From a bacterium UBP10_UBA1149 (GTDB taxonomy: Bacteria > Desulfobacterota > Binatia > UBA1149): a stretch of DNA of 6,067 nt. Numbering within the stretch: position 1 is the stretch's first letter; each line of letters starts with the position of its first letter. Positions 5,208 to 6,067 of this stretch are shown in pieces. The stretch lies in the NCBI GenBank assembly GCA_002311335.1, contig DBZX01000087.1, positions 1,732-7,798 on the forward strand, read 5' to 3'. The notes under the pieces were generated by a model that made no database searches, was not told the DNA's origin, and saw nothing but the letters and a program-made list of their open reading frames with translations. Position numbers and translations under genes: made by a program.

Positions 5208-6067
5208 GCCGCGAGACGACTACAGTTGACCAGGCGGTTGCCGATCACGCCGAATACGAGCACGGCTTTGTCACCGACATCGAATCGGACACCGCGCCGC
5301 CGGGCCTGTCTACCGACGTCATACGCATGATCTCGAGCAAGAAGAACGAGCCCGAGTGGCTGCTCGACATGCGACTGAAGGCTTTCGAGGGATTCGAGCG
5401 CCTGGCCAAGCACGGTGAGCCGGGCTGGGCCAAGGTCAACTACAAGCCGATCGACCTGCAGTCGATCAGCTACTACTCGGCCCCAAAGGTGAAGGAAAAA
5501 CTCGAGAGCCTCGACGAGGTCGACCCCGAGCTGCTGAGCACCTTCGATAAGCTGGGCATCCCGCTTCACGAGCAGAAAATGCTCGCGGGCGTAGCCGTTG
5601 ACGCCGTGTTCGATTCGGTATCGGTGGCCACCACTTTCAAAGCGGAGCTGGCCAGCCATGGGGTGATTTTCTGCTCCTTCAGCGAGGCAGTACAGGATCA
5701 CCCGGAGCTCGTGCGCAAGTACCTCGCCAGCGTGGTGCCGGCCTCGGACAACTACTACGCGGCGCTCAACTCGGCCGTGTTTACCGACGGCTCGTTCTGC
5801 TACATCCCGCCGGGCGTTCGCTGCCCGATGGAACTGTCGACGTACTTTCGTATCAACGAGGCCAACACCGGCCAGTTCGAACGCACGCTGATCGTGGCCG
5901 ACAAGGGCTCCTATGTGAGCTATCTCGAGGGCTGCACCGCGCCCATGCGCGATGAGAACCAGCTGCACGCGGCGGTCGTCGAGCTGGTGGCTCTCGACGA
6001 CGCCGAGATCAAGTACTCGACGGTGCAGAACTGGTACCCCGGTGACAAGGACGGCAAGGGCGGCATC
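5204..6067 (+). CDS. sufB: Fe-S cluster assembly scaffold protein SufB (3' end beyond the window)
   Basis: The frame is open from the ATG at 5204 to the right edge (288 codons) and reads as SufB, the cytoplasmic scaffold subunit of the SufBCD complex that builds Fe-S clusters on sulfur delivered by SufS/SufE-type partners. Clear family blocks are HGFVTDIESDTAPPGLSTDV (20-39), ISSKKNEPEWLLDMRLKAFE (43-62), WAKVNY and ISYYSAPK (75-95), AVFTDGSFCYIPPGVRCPME (191-210) and SYLEGCTAPMRDENQLHAAV (239-258). The last starts the beta-helix core; Cys244 aligns with a conserved SufB cysteine. The sulfur-accepting C-terminal cysteine and glutamate lie beyond the edge. SufB is usually about 470-495 residues, so some 60 percent is present. 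It overlaps the Rrf2 stop by four bases, and sufC and sufD would be expected downstream. No coding defect is seen. Confidence 0.97.
   Translation, partial: MSRETTTVDQAVADHAEYEHGFVTDIESDTAPPGLSTDVIRMISSKKNEPEWLLDMRLKAFEGFERLAKHGEPGWAKVNYKPIDLQSISYYSAPKVKEKLESLDEVDPELLSTFDKLGIPLHEQKMLAGVAVDAVFDSVSVATTFKAELASHGVIFCSFSEAVQDHPELVRKYLASVVPASDNYYAALNSAVFTDGSFCYIPPGVRCPMELSTYFRINEANTGQFERTLIVADKGSYVSYLEGCTAPMRDENQLHAAVVELVALDDAEIKYSTVQNWYPGDKDGKGGI

Noticed and set aside
5030..5968. 312-codon minus-strand frame opposite sufB and the end of the Rrf2 gene
   Set aside because: The plus strand reads as canonical SufB through the whole region; the antisense frame shows no family motif.

Overview
The window is a GC-rich, gene-dense piece of a bacterial chromosome with no tRNA, rRNA, CRISPR array, insertion sequence or phage gene that I can see. 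Cell type is inferred: the proteobacterial-style LeuC of 468 residues, separate LeuC and LeuD subunits, a SufB-type iron-sulfur scaffold led by an Rrf2 regulator, and the GC3-rich codon use suggest a Gram-negative bacterium (Proteobacteria or a neighbouring phylum such as the former Deltaproteobacteria). I cannot place it more precisely.

Layout, left to right. On the minus strand lie the first 26 codons of leuD (1-80) and the complete leuC (107-1513), the two subunits of isopropylmalate isomerase of leucine biosynthesis. They read leftwards from a good promoter-like sequence at 1524-1551, which sits so close to the leuC ATG that the message would be almost leaderless. A MATE-family multidrug/Na+ antiporter (1619-3124, plus) diverges from leuC. 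It converges on a class I SAM-dependent methyltransferase (3162-3992, minus) with only 37 bases between the stops. Divergent from the methyltransferase is a single-domain rhodanese (about 4006-4593, plus), whose N-terminus reads like a signal peptide.

After a 68-base gap with a near-perfect 18-base palindrome overlapping a TATAGT -10 element comes an Rrf2-family regulator with three clustered cysteines (4662-5207). It overlaps by four bases (ATGA) with sufB (5204 to the right edge, incomplete). The right half is therefore the head of a SUF iron-sulfur assembly operon, apparently autoregulated by a cluster-sensing repressor. The rhodanese just upstream may be a sulfur-handling neighbour. LeuC is itself a [4Fe-4S] enzyme, so both ends of the window depend on iron-sulfur metabolism, though nothing shows the two loci are co-regulated.

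I do not see a clearly new biological system. The points most worth a second look are the palindromic operator and cysteine pattern of the Rrf2 regulator, the near-leaderless starts of leuC and the Rrf2 gene, the location of the rhodanese, and the interlocked CATG starts between the methyltransferase and the rhodanese.
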